Under the pieces are notes generated by a model. That model was not told where the DNA came from, did not search any database, and saw only the letters and a list, made by a program, of their open reading frames with translations. A DNA stretch of 64,000 nt from Achromobacter xylosoxidans (GTDB lineage: Bacteria; Pseudomonadota; Gammaproteobacteria; Burkholderiales; Burkholderiaceae_B), in the NCBI RefSeq assembly GCF_001457475.1, contig NZ_LN831029.1, positions 4,092,001 through 4,156,000 on the forward strand. The letters run 5' to 3'. Positions 28,712-38,374 of this stretch are shown here, piece by piece; positions within the stretch are counted from its first letter, which is position 1; each line of letters starts with the position of its first letter. A program made the translations under genes and the position numbers.

Positions 28712-29602
28712 TCAGCCCCGGCCGGCGCGCAGTTCCACCGCCTTGGCCCAGCGCCGCGCCACCGACGGCGAGGTCGCGCAGGTCGCGGACTCCGTCACGA
28801 CCCGCACGGCGCGCTCCAGCAGCTGGATATCCGCTTCATGCTGGCGCGCCACGTGCGGATCCTCGAAGAAGATGACGCGCTGGCACTGGTGCTCCAGCAC
28901 CAGTTCCGCGATCTGCGCGTCGCCGCCCAGCGGCCCGCTCAGGTAGCGATGCACCCACGGCGTATCCTTGGGCCAGCCGCGCGACCACGCCAGCTCGTTC
29001 AGGCGGCCGCCGGTGGTGCCGGTGGCCACGCGCCGCGCGAACTGCGACAGCACGTCGAAGTGTTCGGCCGCAAACGCCACCATCTCGTCCTTGAGCGCAT
29101 CGTGCGCGATCAACGCCAGCGTCTGGCCAGCGTAGTTGAACAGGCGCGATGCCGCCGCATCTGGCGCCAGCCCGGCGTGCACCCGCTCCACCTCCATCCA
29201 TTCGATGGCGCCCGCCAGCGTCGAGATGAACGGACGGCCATGCGTGATGCACTGGCGCTTGAGCGCCAGCGCCTCGGGGAAGATCGAAGACGGGTCCACC
29301 GGATCGATCAGGTAGATCGCGCCGTCGAACGGCGCCTGCCCGTCGCGTCCTTCGGTGACGCGCGCCACCAGCTTCATCAACCCGCCCTCGCGGCCATACG
29401 GATAACGGATCAGGCCGGGATAGCCCTGCAGCATGCCCTCGCGCACGATCGCGTCGTGCGTGCGGCCCACGGTATGCAACTGCACGCCCAGTTCGCGGAT
29501 GGTGGATGAGCAGGCCCGCAGCCAGGTGAACAAGGCGGCATCGGGCGTTTCGTGGTGCAGTCGGTTGGCGGCCAGGCCAAAGCGCAATTGGGCAGCGGGC
29601 AT
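28712..29602 (-). CDS. mgsA: Tandem-domain methylglyoxal synthase
   Basis: 296 residues, about twice the 130-150 residues of ordinary methylglyoxal synthase, which converts dihydroxyacetone phosphate to methylglyoxal plus phosphate. The C-terminal half (about 158-285) is a full MGS domain: LIAHDALKDEM, ATGTTGGRL, SGPLGGDAQI with catalytic Asp228, and FFEDPHVARQHEADI with His255. The N-terminal half (about 5-130) has the same fold order (FGLAANRLHH, HTVGRTHDAIV, RYPYGREGGLMKLV, IYLIDPVDPSSIFPEALALKRQ). It lacks the HD pair, the catalytic aspartate and the histidine. I infer an internal duplication with a degenerate first domain. Start ATG 29602 begins just before the first domain. Confidence 0.85.
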   Translation of the reverse strand: MPAAQLRFGLAANRLHHETPDAALFTWLRACSSTIRELGVQLHTVGRTHDAIVREGMLQGYPGLIRYPYGREGGLMKLVARVTEGRDGQAPFDGAIYLIDPVDPSSIFPEALALKRQCITHGRPFISTLAGAIEWMEVERVHAGLAPDAAASRLFNYAGQTLALIAHDALKDEMVAFAAEHFDVLSQFARRVATGTTGGRLNELAWSRGWPKDTPWVHRYLSGPLGGDAQIAELVLEHQCQRVIFFEDPHVARQHEADIQLLERAVRVVTESATCATSPSVARRWAKAVELRAGRG

Positions 29603-29673
29603 CGGTAGACTCGGATGGCAAGGACAACGAAGAGAGTCTTGATGATACCCCGCCGCCCGCGCCCCCAATGCAA

Positions 29674-29695
29674 AAACGCTCCCGAAGGAGCGTTT
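29674..29695 (-). terminator. Terminator of the isc operon
   Basis: AAACGCTCC and GGAGCGTTT arms around a CGAA loop, followed on the minus strand by a short T-run. It lies about ten bases after the iscX stop codon. Confidence 0.85.
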
Positions 29696-29705
29696 CGCTG
29701 AAGGT

Positions 29706-29900
29706 TCAGTCGGCCTCGTCGATCCAGGCCATCTGGATGGCCTCCAGGATCTTTTCGCCGCTGCGTTCCGGGTCGTCACTGAAGCCGGGCAAGGCCAGCA
29801 CCCATTCGCGCAGCTGAGTGAAGCGCAGCGTCTTGGGATCGACGTCCGGGTGGGCGTCCGCCAGCGCCTCGGCGATCTGGTAAGTATCGGTCCACTTCAT
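29706..29900 (-). CDS. iscX: Fe-S assembly protein IscX
   Basis: 64-residue acidic protein that binds IscS and modulates iron delivery to the cluster-assembly machine. MKWTDTYQIAEALADAHPDVDPKTLRFT and the C-terminal EKILEAIQMAWIDEAD are diagnostic. The start ATG at 29900 shares a base with the ferredoxin stop codon. Last gene of the isc operon. Confidence 0.95.
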   Translation of the reverse strand: MKWTDTYQIAEALADAHPDVDPKTLRFTQLREWVLALPGFSDDPERSGEKILEAIQMAWIDEAD

Positions 29901-30241
29901 CAATGGCCCTCTTTCGCGTGGTTGATGGTGTACTTGGGGATCTCGATCGTCAGATCGGCATCCTCGACCCGCGCCTGGCAAGACAGGCGCGAGGTCGGCG
30001 TCAGGCCCCAGGCCTTGTCCAGCAGATCCTCTTCGTCATCGGTCGCGTCTTCCAGCGAAGCATAACCCTGCTTGACCACCACGTGACAGGTCGTACACGC
30101 GCACGACAGTTCGCAGGCATGCTCGATGTCGATATGGTTGTCCAGCAGGACGCGGCAGATCGACACGCCCTTGGGCGCGTCTTCGATCACGGCGCCCTCG
30201 GGGCAGTAGTCGGGATGAGGCAGTACGGTCAGTTTCGGCAT
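29900..30241 (-). CDS. fdx: [2Fe-2S] ferredoxin of the Isc system
   Basis: 113 residues. Adrenodoxin-type ferredoxin that supplies electrons during cluster assembly on IscU. Cluster ligands Cys43, Cys49, Cys52 and Cys88 are visible in CELSCACTTCH and RLSCQA. Nine bases separate it from hscA. Confidence 0.96.
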   Translation of the reverse strand: MPKLTVLPHPDYCPEGAVIEDAPKGVSICRVLLDNHIDIEHACELSCACTTCHVVVKQGYASLEDATDDEEDLLDKAWGLTPTSRLSCQARVEDADLTIEIPKYTINHAKEGH

Positions 30242-30250
30242 AGCGTGTTA

Positions 30251-32113
30251 TCAGGCGATCTCGTCAAGTTTGCGGCCGGCCAGCGCGGCGCGGATGCTGC
30301 GGTCCATGCGGCGCGCGGCAAATTCATCGGTCGCGGCCGACAAAGCCTCGACCGCGGCCTTCACCGCGTCCACGTCCTGCGCCTCCTGGGCGCGGCTGGC
30401 CGCCTGCAGGCATTCATCGACCCGTTGGCGTTCCTCGGCATTCAGCAGGTCCCCGTCGACAGCCAGCGCGGCCTGCACCGACTCGACCAGTTGGCGCGCT
30501 TCCACCTGCTGCTCTCGCAGCATGCGGGCGCGGGCGTCGTTGTCGGCCTGCGCCACGCTGTCGGCCAACATACGCGCGACTTCGTCGTCGCTCAGGCCGT
30601 ACGACGGCTTGACCGACACCGCCGCTTCCACGCCCGTGCTCTGCTCGCGCGCGGTCACGCTCAGCAGTCCGTCGGCATCCACCTGGAACGTCACGCGGAT
30701 CCGCGCGGCGCCCGCCACCATCGGCGGAATGCCGCGCAGCTCGAAACGCGCCAGCGAACGGCAATCCGACACCAGGTCGCGCTCGCCCTGCAGCACGTGG
30801 ATGCTCATGGCCGTCTGGCCATCCTTGAAGGTGGTGAATTCCTGCGCCCGCGCCACCGGAATGGTGCTGTTGCGCGGGATCACGCGCTCGACCAGCCCGC
30901 CCATGGTTTCCAGGCCGAGCGACAGCGGCGTCACATCCAGCAGCAGCCAGTCTTCGCCCGGCGCGCGGTTGCCGGCCAGCAGATTGGCCTGCAGCGCGGC
31001 GCCCAGCGCCACCACCTGGTCCGGGTCCAGATCGGTCAGCGGCTCGGTGCCGAACATCTCGCCCACCGCGGCGCGCACCACCGGCATGCGCGTGGCGCCG
31101 CCCACCATCACCACGCCGCGCACGTCGGCCGGTTTCAGCGCGGCGTCGCGCAGCGCCTGGCGCGCGCTGTCCAGCGTGCGCTGCACCAGAGGCTGGGCCA
31201 GCGCCTCGAACTGCGTGCGGGTCAGCGTGTGATCGATCACCTGGCCATTGGCCAGCGTCAGATCCAGATTGGCCTCCTGCGCGTCCGACAGCGCCTCGCG
31301 CGCCGCGCGCGCCGCCATCAGCAGGCCGCGCCGGTCGGCGTGCGTCAGTGCTTTGGCGCCCGCGGCCGCCACCACGTGGTCGACGATGAGCGAATCGAAA
31401 TCATCGCCGCCCAGCGCGGTATCGCCGCCGGTCGAGATCACTTCGAACACGCCCTGCGTCAATCGCAGGATGGAGATATCGAACGTGCCGCCACCGAGGT
31501 CATAGACGGCATACACGCCTTCGGCGGCGTTATCCAGGCCGTAGGCGATCGCCGCGGCGGTCGGCTCGTTCAAGAGGCGCAGCACGTTCAGGCCGGCCAG
31601 GCGCGCCGCGTCGCGGGTCGCCTGGCGCTGGGCGTCATCGAAATAGGCCGGCACCGTGATGACGGCGCCCACCAGGTCATCGCCCAGCACGTCCTCGGCG
31701 CGCTGGCGCAGCACCGCCAGGATCTGCGCCGACACTTCCACCGGGCTCAGGTCGCCCTGCGCGGTGCGGATGCGCACCATGCCGGGCGCATCCACGAATT
31801 CGTAAGGGGCGCGCGTGGCGCGCGCCTCTTCCAGCGAACGGCCCATGAAACGCTTGACCGACACCACTGTATTCAGCGGGTCCTCGGCTTGCTGCGCCAG
31901 CGGTTCACGCCCCGTGGTGACCTTGCCGCCGGGGAAATAGCGCACCGCCGACGGCAGCAGCACGTGGCCCTGCGCATCAGGCAGGACCTCGGCGACGCTG
32001 CTGCGCACGGCGGCAACCAGGGAATTGGTGGTGCCCAGGTCGATCCCCACCGCCAGCTTGCGCTGGTGCGGCGCGGGCGATTCGCCGGGCTCGGAAATCT
32101 GCAATAAGGCCAT
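30251..32113 (-). CDS. hscA: Fe-S cluster chaperone HscA (Hsp70 family)
   Basis: 620-residue specialised Hsp70 that, with HscB, releases the Fe-S cluster from IscU. The ATPase domain shows [28 protein letters not shown] [27 protein letters not shown] and [10 protein letters not shown]. The substrate-binding domain begins after [14 protein letters not shown]. It sits 65 bases downstream of hscB, with no terminator between. Confidence 0.96.
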   Translation of the reverse strand: MALLQISEPGESPAPHQRKLAVGIDLGTTNSLVAAVRSSVAEVLPDAQGHVLLPSAVRYFPGGKVTTGREPLAQQAEDPLNTVVSVKRFMGRSLEEARATRAPYEFVDAPGMVRIRTAQGDLSPVEVSAQILAVLRQRAEDVLGDDLVGAVITVPAYFDDAQRQATRDAARLAGLNVLRLLNEPTAAAIAYGLDNAAEGVYAVYDLGGGTFDISILRLTQGVFEVISTGGDTALGGDDFDSLIVDHVVAAAGAKALTHADRRGLLMAARAAREALSDAQEANLDLTLANGQVIDHTLTRTQFEALAQPLVQRTLDSARQALRDAALKPADVRGVVMVGGATRMPVVRAAVGEMFGTEPLTDLDPDQVVALGAALQANLLAGNRAPGEDWLLLDVTPLSLGLETMGGLVERVIPRNSTIPVARAQEFTTFKDGQTAMSIHVLQGERDLVSDCRSLARFELRGIPPMVAGAARIRVTFQVDADGLLSVTAREQSTGVEAAVSVKPSYGLSDDEVARMLADSVAQADNDARARMLREQQVEARQLVESVQAALAVDGDLLNAEERQRVDECLQAASRAQEAQDVDAVKAAVEALSAATDEFAARRMDRSIRAALAGRKLDEIA

Positions 32114-32178
32114 GATTGTTTTTTCTACTCAGTAGGCGGCGAAGTCCGGGCGCCCCGCGGCCGGGCCATCCTGGGGGA

Positions 32179-32691
32179 CTAGGAATCGGGGTGGGCCTGG
32201 GCCAGCTCCTGCGCCAGCTTCTCCACGAACATCCATTCCCGCACCTTGAGACCCGCCGCGGCGTAGTCGCGCTGTTCGTCCAGCAGGCGCGTCAACGCGG
32301 CGCGCATCTGCTGCCGGGCATCCTCCAGCTCGGTCCGCAGCTCGGCCAGCACGCCGGCGTCATTGCGCGCGTCGTCCATCATTTCGCGCCAGGTCATCTG
32401 CTGCATCAGGAAAGCCGTGTCCATCGACGTATTGCTCTCGGTCTGCAGATCCACGCCAGCCTGTTCGCACAGGTAGCGCGCCCGCAACAGCGGATCGCGC
32501 AACTGGCGATAGGCCTCGTTGGCGCGCGCCGCCCACTGCATGGCCACGCGGCGTTCCGCGGGGCTGGCGGTGGCATAGCGGTCGGGATGCACCTGCGCGG
32601 CGACGGTGCGCCACGCCGATTCCAGCGCCAGGGCGTCCAGGTCGAAGCGTGACGGCAAGCCGAACAGGCTGAAGTGATCGTCTCCAGCCAA
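32179..32691 (-). CDS. hscB: J-domain co-chaperone HscB
   Basis: 170 residues: an N-terminal J domain (DHFSLFGLPSRFDLD, HPD motif in QVHPDRYATASPAERR) and a C-terminal three-helix domain that binds IscU. It stimulates HscA ATPase. Three bases separate it from the iscA stop. Confidence 0.96.
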   Translation of the reverse strand: MAGDDHFSLFGLPSRFDLDALALESAWRTVAAQVHPDRYATASPAERRVAMQWAARANEAYRQLRDPLLRARYLCEQAGVDLQTESNTSMDTAFLMQQMTWREMMDDARNDAGVLAELRTELEDARQQMRAALTRLLDEQRDYAAAGLKVREWMFVEKLAQELAQAHPDS

Positions 32692-32694
32692 GAC

Positions 32695-33018
32695 TTACAC
32701 CGTGAACGACTCGCCGCAGCCGCAGGTCGCCTTTTCGTTGGGGTTGCGGAACTTGAAACCTTCGTTCAGGCCTTCGCGGGCGTAGTCCAGCTCGGTGCCG
32801 TCCAGGTAGGCCAGGCTCTTGGGATCGACGAACACCTTCACGCCGAAACTCTCGAACACCTGGTCCTCGGGCGCCGCGTCGTCCACGTACTCCAGCTTGT
32901 AGGCCATGCCGGAACAACCCGTCGTCCTAACGCCGAGGCGCAAGCCGATCCCCTTGCCGCGCTTTTGCAAGTAGCGGCCGATGTGGGTGGCGGCCTGTTG
33001 GGTCAGGGTAACGGACAT
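32695..33018 (-). CDS. iscA: A-type Fe-S carrier IscA
   Basis: 107 residues, with the three cluster/iron ligands Cys35, Cys99 and Cys101 in TTGCSGMAY and ATCGCGESF exactly as in E. coli IscA. I start it at ATG 33018, two bases after the iscU stop; the longer open frame upstream lies inside iscU. Confidence 0.96.
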   Translation of the reverse strand: MSVTLTQQAATHIGRYLQKRGKGIGLRLGVRTTGCSGMAYKLEYVDDAAPEDQVFESFGVKVFVDPKSLAYLDGTELDYAREGLNEGFKFRNPNEKATCGCGESFTV

Positions 33019-33020
33019 GT

Positions 33021-33425
33021 TCAGCTCGCAACAGCTTCGGCCGGAACCGAATGCTTTTCCTTGTAGTTCTGCACCGCGGCCTTGATCGCGTCTTCGGCCA
33101 GGATCGAGCAGTGCACTTTCACCGGCGGCAGGGCCAGTTCTTCGGCGATCTGCGTATTGCGGATGTTCATGGCTTCGTCCAGCGTCTTGCCCTTGACCCA
33201 CTCGGTCACGAGCGAGCTGGAGGCAATGGCCGAGCCACAGCCGTAGGTCTTGAAGCGCGCGTCTTCGATGACGCCGGCTTCGTTCACCTTGATCTGCAGC
33301 TTCATGACGTCGCCACAGGCAGGGGCGCCGACCATGCCGGTGCCCACCGAGTCGTCCGACTTGTCGAACGAACCGACGTTGCGCGGGTTTTCGTAGTGAT
33401 CCAGGACTTTGGTGCTGTAAGACAT
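33021..33425 (-). CDS. iscU: Fe-S cluster scaffold IscU
   Basis: 134 residues. Scaffold on which IscS-derived sulfur and iron are assembled. The ligand cysteines are Cys37 (APACGDV), Cys63 ([10 protein letters not shown]) and Cys106 ([11 protein letters not shown]). The LPPVK-type HscA recognition site appears as ALPPVKVHC. Confidence 0.97.
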   Translation of the reverse strand: MSYSTKVLDHYENPRNVGSFDKSDDSVGTGMVGAPACGDVMKLQIKVNEAGVIEDARFKTYGCGSAIASSSLVTEWVKGKTLDEAMNIRNTQIAEELALPPVKVHCSILAEDAIKAAVQNYKEKHSVPAEAVAS

Positions 33426-33458
33426 GTTAGTTCTCCACGTATTCTTTGGCTCGGGCGC

Positions 33459-34670
33459 TCAGTGCGCGGCCCACTGCACGGTATTCAGATCGATGCCTTC
33501 CTTGGCCATTTCCCACAGCGGCGACATATCGCGCAGCTTGCCGACACGGCTCTTGAGCAGTTCGATGGTGTAGTCCACTTCCTGCTCGGTGGTGAAACGG
33601 CCCAGCGTGAAGCGGATCGAGCTGTGCGCCAGCTCGTCGTTGCGGCCCAGGGCGCGCAGCACGTAGGAAGGTTCCAGGCTGGCCGAGGTGCAGGCCGAAC
33701 CGCTGGACACGGCCAGTTCCTTGATCGCCATGATCAGGGACTCGCCTTCGACATAATTGAAGCTGACGTTCAGGTTGTGCGGCACGCGCTGGTCCATGTC
33801 GCCGTTGAGGTAGACCTCTTCGATCTGCGACAGGCCGGCCCAGAGGCGATCACGCAGCATGCGGATGCGCTCGTTCTCGGTGCCCATTTCCTCGCGGGCC
33901 AGGCGGAAGGCTTCGCCCATGCCGACGATCTGGTGCGTGGCCAGCGTGCCCGAACGGAAACCACGTTCGTGGCCGCCGCCGTGCATCTGCGCCTCGATGC
34001 GCACGCGCGGCTTGCGGCGCACGTACAGCGCGCCGATGCCCTTGGGGCCGTAGGTCTTGTGCGCCGAGAACGACATCAGGTCGACCTTCAGCTTCTGCAG
34101 GTCGATCTCGACCTTGCCGGTGGCTTGCGCGGCGTCGACGTGGAAGATGATGCCCTTCTCGCGGCAGATCTCGCCCAGGGTTTCGATATCCTGGATGACG
34201 CCGATTTCGTTGTTCACCATCATCACGGACACCAGCACGGTGTCGGGACGCAGCGCCGCCTTGAAGACGTCCAGGTCGATCAGGCCGTTGTCCTTGACGT
34301 CCAGGTAGGTCACTTCGAACCCCTGGCGCTCGAGTTCACGACAGGTGTCGAGCACGGCCTTGTGCTCGGTCTTGACGGTGATGATGTGCTTGCCGCGTTC
34401 GGCGTAGAAGTTGGCGGCGCCCTTGATCGCCAGGTTGTCGGATTCGGTGGCGCCGGAGGTCCAGACGATCTCGCGCGGATCGGCGTTCACCAGCTTGGCG
34501 ACTTCCTCGCGGGCACGCTCGACGGCGTCCTCGGACTCCCAGCCAAACGAGTGGCTGCGGGAAGCGGGATTGCCAAAGTTCTCGTACAGCCAGGGCACCA
34601 TTTTCTCGACGACGCGCGGGTCGACGGGGGTGGTGGCCGAGTAGTCCAGATAGATCGGGCGGGTGGTCAT
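33459..34670 (-). CDS. iscS: Cysteine desulfurase IscS
   Basis: 403-residue PLP enzyme that takes sulfur from cysteine for Fe-S clusters, thiolated tRNA and thiamine. [14 protein letters not shown] at the N-terminus, the PLP lysine in [20 protein letters not shown] and the flexible-loop nucleophile cysteine in [21 protein letters not shown] are all present. It has the long C-terminus of group I enzymes. 33 bases separate it from iscU and 18 from iscR. Confidence 0.97.
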   Translation of the reverse strand: MTTRPIYLDYSATTPVDPRVVEKMVPWLYENFGNPASRSHSFGWESEDAVERAREEVAKLVNADPREIVWTSGATESDNLAIKGAANFYAERGKHIITVKTEHKAVLDTCRELERQGFEVTYLDVKDNGLIDLDVFKAALRPDTVLVSVMMVNNEIGVIQDIETLGEICREKGIIFHVDAAQATGKVEIDLQKLKVDLMSFSAHKTYGPKGIGALYVRRKPRVRIEAQMHGGGHERGFRSGTLATHQIVGMGEAFRLAREEMGTENERIRMLRDRLWAGLSQIEEVYLNGDMDQRVPHNLNVSFNYVEGESLIMAIKELAVSSGSACTSASLEPSYVLRALGRNDELAHSSIRFTLGRFTTEQEVDYTIELLKSRVGKLRDMSPLWEMAKEGIDLNTVQWAAH

Positions 34671-34688
34671 TTCTACAACTCCTACTGC

Positions 34689-35231
34689 TTATACGGTGGC
34701 ATTGGCCGCGACGGTGGTGGTCGGGGCATTGGCGGCGGTGTTGGCGCCGCCCACCCGATTCACGCGTACCGCGCACGCCTGGGCTTGATTGTTGGCTTCC
34801 TGCAATTGGCGCACGCGCTGCTGATCGACCAGATCCTGCAGCGACACCGAATCCAGGTAATCGACCATCTTGCGATTGAGCGTGGCCCAGAGTTCATGCG
34901 TCATGCACTTGCCAGGCTTGCCGTCGTTGCCGCTCGTACAGTCCCGCTTGCCGCCACAGCTGGTGGCGTCCAGCGGCTCGTCCACGGCGAAGATGATGTC
35001 GGCCACGGTCACGTTGCGCGCCAGGCGGGCGAGCGAGTAACCGCCGCCGGGGCCGCGCACGCTGTCCACGAGTTCGTGGCGACGCAGTTTCCCGAACAGC
35101 TGTTCCAGGTAGGAAAGCGAAATATTCTGACGCTGGCTGATGGCCGCAAGAGTGACCGGACCGCTATGCTGCCGCATAGCCAGATCGATCATGGCAGTCA
35201 CGGCGAAACGCCCTTTGGTAGTTAGCCGCAT
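34689..35231 (-). CDS. iscR: Isc operon regulator IscR (Rrf2 family)
   Basis: 180 residues from ATG 35231 (MRLTTKGRFAVTAMIDLA); an upstream ATG in the same frame would only add nine residues. The winged helix contains ISQRQNISLSYLEQLFGKLRRHELV. The [2Fe-2S] ligands are Cys92, Cys98 and Cys109, with His112 following. The spacing between the second and third cysteines is ten residues rather than the five of E. coli IscR. The holo-protein represses its own operon through the site just upstream. Confidence 0.95.
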   Translation of the reverse strand: MRLTTKGRFAVTAMIDLAMRQHSGPVTLAAISQRQNISLSYLEQLFGKLRRHELVDSVRGPGGGYSLARLARNVTVADIIFAVDEPLDATSCGGKRDCTSGNDGKPGKCMTHELWATLNRKMVDYLDSVSLQDLVDQQRVRQLQEANNQAQACAVRVNRVGGANTAANAPTTTVAANATV

Positions 35232-35280
35232 GGTGAATTCCCTGTGATTCGGCAATGGCCGCCGGCGAATCCGGCGGTCA

Positions 35281-35305
35281 ATACCCGAGTAATTGGCTCA
35301 AGTAT
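35281..35305. promoter_or_regulatory. Type-1 IscR operator
   Basis: A 25-bp imperfect palindrome with ATACCCGAGT on the left and GCTCAAGTAT on the right, separated by AATTG. It agrees with the known type-1 IscR consensus (ATA-S-YY-GACT-N4-AGTC-RR-S-TAT), with GAGT/CTC in place of GACT/AGTC. It lies 50 bases before the iscR start. A partial second copy (TTCCCGAGTAATTTGGTAT) follows at 35312-35330. Confidence 0.85.
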
Positions 35306-35347
35306 AGCAAATTCCCGAGTAATTTGGTATGGCTCCCGGCTAGAAAA

Positions 35348-35367
35348 AACCGCGCTGTCGCGCGGTT
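35348..35367 (-). terminator. Terminator after the phosphatase gene
   Basis: AACCGCGC and GCGCGGTT arms with a TGTC loop, followed on the minus strand by six T residues. It ends the leftward phosphatase transcript before it enters the iscR promoter. Confidence 0.85.
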
Positions 35368-35423
35368 CTTTTCACTGCCAATTCACCGGGAGCCCCACAG
35401 GGCGCCCCGGCGCACAGGAGACC

Positions 35424-35915
35424 TCAGGCCGCCTGGTATTGGGTAGCGCGCTTGCGGACCAGTTCGAGCACGCCCTGACAGGCGTCTTCGAGGTAGTCCA
35501 GCACCTTGCCGAAACCATCGGCGCCGCCATAGTAGGGATCGGGCACGGTGGCTTCTTCGAACTCGTTGGCAAAGCGCATCAGCAGCATCAACTTGTGCTG
35601 ATAGGCCTTGGGGCACTGCTGCTGCATGGCGGACAGATTGTCCCAGTCCATGGCGAGGATGAGGTCGAAGTCGCGGAAGTCTTCCGCGGTGACCTGGCGG
35701 GCCTCGCAGTGCGTGATCTCGTAGCCGCGCTTGCGCGCTGCGGCCTGCGCCCGGGCATCAGGCGCCTCGCCGATGTGAAACGCGTGCGTGCCCGCGGAGT
35801 CGATGCGAACCACATCGCCCAAACCCGCGTCGTTCACCAAATGGCGAAACACGCCCTCTGCGCTCGGCGAGCGACAGATATTGCCCATGCAAACGAAAAG
35901 TACCTTGGTCATCAT
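35424..35915 (-). CDS. Low-molecular-weight protein-tyrosine phosphatase
   Basis: 163 residues. The catalytic P-loop is VLFVCMGNICRSPSAEG, with the CX5R nucleophile Cys9 and Arg15. The general-acid aspartate is in VPDPYYGGADGF. Two ATGs (35915 and 35912) are adjacent; the longer upstream frame (to 35951) would put 12 atypical residues before the conserved strand. Transcribed away from uvrB's end, with its own terminator. The lack of neighbouring exopolysaccharide genes leaves the substrate open. Confidence 0.93.
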   Translation of the reverse strand: MMTKVLFVCMGNICRSPSAEGVFRHLVNDAGLGDVVRIDSAGTHAFHIGEAPDARAQAAARKRGYEITHCEARQVTAEDFRDFDLILAMDWDNLSAMQQQCPKAYQHKLMLLMRFANEFEEATVPDPYYGGADGFGKVLDYLEDACQGVLELVRKRATQYQAA

Positions 35916-35951
35916 GGGAGTAAGTGTGCGGGAAAACCCGAGATAAGGCAA

Positions 35952-36164
35952 GCTTTTTTTGCGCTCAGGGACTCTCTTTCGCGGCGATGCATCCTCGAAA
36001 ATTTACCCTATAAATCAAATAGTTAAACGCTATATTTAACTTCATCCCAGGGCCGCGAGCCGCTTCGGTTACGCAAATTCCGGGCCCCGCTTCTGCAACA
36101 CTTGCCTCATCATCGCTTTCAGCAACCCGTCAGCGAAAAGACACATAAAGATACAGCTTTACCC
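35952..36164. other. AT-rich intergenic stretch with an inverted repeat
   Basis: About 150 bases are markedly AT-rich against a GC-rich background. AGTTAAA and TTTAACT arms (36021-36041, 7-base spacer) form an inverted repeat. On the minus strand TTTAAC (36022-36027) and TAAATT (36000-36005) are 16 bases apart and could be the phosphatase promoter. No gene is visible. Confidence 0.45.
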
Positions 36165-38297
36165 TCATACCGCGCCGTCCAGCAGCACCCGCTGCTTCAA
36201 GGCAGTCAGGGCATCGCGAGCGGCCGCGGCCTGCTCGAATTCCAGGTTGCGGGCATGGTCCATCATCAGCTTTTCAAGCCGCTTGATTTCGCGCGCCAGC
36301 GCCTTCTCGTCCTTCAGCAATTCGGCCGGCACCGCCGCTTCCAGCGCATCGTGCTGCACCGGGGCCACGATACCGTCGATCAGCTCGCGCACCGCCTTCT
36401 GCACCCCGCGCGCGGTAATGCCGTGGTCGGCATTGAATTGCAACTGCTTGGCGCGGCGCCGGCTGGTCTCTTCCATGGCCCGCTGCATCGAATCCGTGAT
36501 GCGGTCGGCATACAGGATGGCGTGGCCATTCAGGTTGCGGGCGGCCCGGCCGATGGTCTGGATCAGGCTGCGCTCGGAACGCAGGAAACCTTCCTTGTCG
36601 GCATCCAGGATGGCCACCAGCGACACTTCCGGGATGTCCAGGCCTTCACGCAGCAGGTTGATGCCCACCAGCACGTCGAACGTGCCCAGGCGCAGGTCGC
36701 GGATGATCTCCACCCGCTCGACCGTATCGATGTCAGAGTGCAGGTAGCGCACCCGCACGCCGTGCTCGGTCAGGAAGTCGGTCAGGTCCTCGGCCATGCG
36801 CTTGGTCAGCGTGGTGACCAGCACCCGCTCGCCCTGGCTGGTGCGCGCCTTGATCTGGCCCAGCAGGTCGTCGACCTGCGTGCGGGCCGGCAACACCTCG
36901 ACGATCGGGTCGACCAGGCCGGTGGGACGCACCACCTGCTCGACCACATTGTCGGCATGCTCTTTTTCGTAGGCCGCCGGCGTGGCCGACACGAACACGC
37001 ACTGGCGCATGCGGGCCTCGAACTCCTCCAGCTTGAGCGGGCGGTTGTCCAGCGCCGAGGGCAGCCGGAAACCATACTGCACCAGGGTTTCCTTGCGCGA
37101 GCGGTCGCCGCGGTACATGGCGCTGAGCTGGCCGATGGTGACGTGGCTTTCGTCGATGAACATCAGCGCGTCGGCGGGCAGGTAGTCGATCAGCGTGGGC
37201 GGCGGCTCGCCGGGCGCGGCGCCCGACAGATGGCGCGAGTAGTTCTCGATGCCCTTGCAGAACCCCAGTTCCTGCAGCATTTCCAGGTCGAAGCGGGTGC
37301 GCTGCTCCAGGCGCTGGGCTTCCACCAGGTGGCCGTCATCGACGAAGCGCTTGGTGCGCTCGCGCAGCTCTTCCTTGATGGTCTCGATGGCGCGCAGCAC
37401 GGTGTCGCGCGGCGTCACGTAGTGCGAACCCGGATAGACGGTGAAGCGCGGCAGCTTCTGGCGAATACGGCCGGTCAGCGGATCGAACAGTTCGAGGCTT
37501 TCGATTTCGTCGTCGAACAGCGTCAGGCGCAGCGCCAGCTCGGCGCTTTCCGCGGGGAAGATGTCGATGGTTTCGCCGCGTACCCGGAACACGCCGCGGG
37601 TGAACTCGGCGTCGTTGCGGGTGTACTGCATGGCCACCAGCCGCGCCAGGATCTCGCGCCGCGAAATCTGGTCGCCGGCACGCAGGATCAGCACCATCGC
37701 GTGGTAGTCGCCGGGGTTGCCGATACCGTAGATGCACGACACGGTGCCCACGATGATGGTGTCGCGCCGTTCCAGCAGGCTCTTGGTGGCCGACAGCCGC
37801 ATCTGCTCGATGTGTTCATTGATGGACGAATCCTTCTCGATGAACAGGTCGCGCGTCGGCACGTAGGCCTCGGGCTGGTAGTAGTCGTAGTACGAAACGA
37901 AGTACTCCACGGCGTTCTTGGGAAAGAACTCGCGCATTTCGGCGTACAGCTGCGCCGCCAGCGTCTTGTTGGGCGCCAGCACCAGCGCCGGCCGCCCGAG
38001 CTGGGCGATGACGTTGGCCATGGTGTAGGTCTTGCCCGAACCGGTCACGCCCAGCAGGGTCTGGTACATCAGGCCGTCCTGCACGCCCTGGATCAGTCCC
38101 TCTATTGCGCCCGGCTGGTCGCCGGCAGGCGGATAGGGTTGATACAGGTGGAATGGGCTGTCCGGGAAATCGACATACCCCGGGCCGGCCTCCGGAGCCG
38201 CCACGGCAGCGCCAGAGGGCCCATCGGTCGCCCCGTCGGTGACCGCGCCAACGGCTGCGGCACCCGCCGCGCTCGGGTCTATTGCGCTCTTAGGCAT
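36165..38297 (-). CDS. uvrB: Excinuclease ABC subunit B
   Basis: 710 residues. Helicase-like damage-verification subunit of UvrABC nucleotide-excision repair. Walker A is [14 protein letters not shown]; the beta-hairpin follows in [12 protein letters not shown]. Helicase motifs include DESHVT and QTIGRAARN, and the C-terminal UVR motif is in [34 protein letters not shown]. The first 45 or so residues are a low-complexity alanine/glycine tail absent from E. coli UvrB; ATG 38297 is the most likely start, though two further in-frame ATGs exist upstream. No LexA box is visible before it. Confidence 0.96.
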   Translation of the reverse strand: MPKSAIDPSAAGAAAVGAVTDGATDGPSGAAVAAPEAGPGYVDFPDSPFHLYQPYPPAGDQPGAIEGLIQGVQDGLMYQTLLGVTGSGKTYTMANVIAQLGRPALVLAPNKTLAAQLYAEMREFFPKNAVEYFVSYYDYYQPEAYVPTRDLFIEKDSSINEHIEQMRLSATKSLLERRDTIIVGTVSCIYGIGNPGDYHAMVLILRAGDQISRREILARLVAMQYTRNDAEFTRGVFRVRGETIDIFPAESAELALRLTLFDDEIESLELFDPLTGRIRQKLPRFTVYPGSHYVTPRDTVLRAIETIKEELRERTKRFVDDGHLVEAQRLEQRTRFDLEMLQELGFCKGIENYSRHLSGAAPGEPPPTLIDYLPADALMFIDESHVTIGQLSAMYRGDRSRKETLVQYGFRLPSALDNRPLKLEEFEARMRQCVFVSATPAAYEKEHADNVVEQVVRPTGLVDPIVEVLPARTQVDDLLGQIKARTSQGERVLVTTLTKRMAEDLTDFLTEHGVRVRYLHSDIDTVERVEIIRDLRLGTFDVLVGINLLREGLDIPEVSLVAILDADKEGFLRSERSLIQTIGRAARNLNGHAILYADRITDSMQRAMEETSRRRAKQLQFNADHGITARGVQKAVRELIDGIVAPVQHDALEAAVPAELLKDEKALAREIKRLEKLMMDHARNLEFEQAAAARDALTALKQRVLLDGAV

Positions 38298-38374
38298 GCT
38301 AGACTGTTCCCAGGGTAAACCCCCCATTATCCACAGCACTTCCGACTGCGTCCACTCACCCTCAGCAGAGTCCC

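Noticed and set aside
38297..38374. A LexA box before uvrB
   Set aside because: I looked for CTGT-N8-ACAG in the divergent uvrB/tyrB gap and found none; only lexA carries a clear box in this window.
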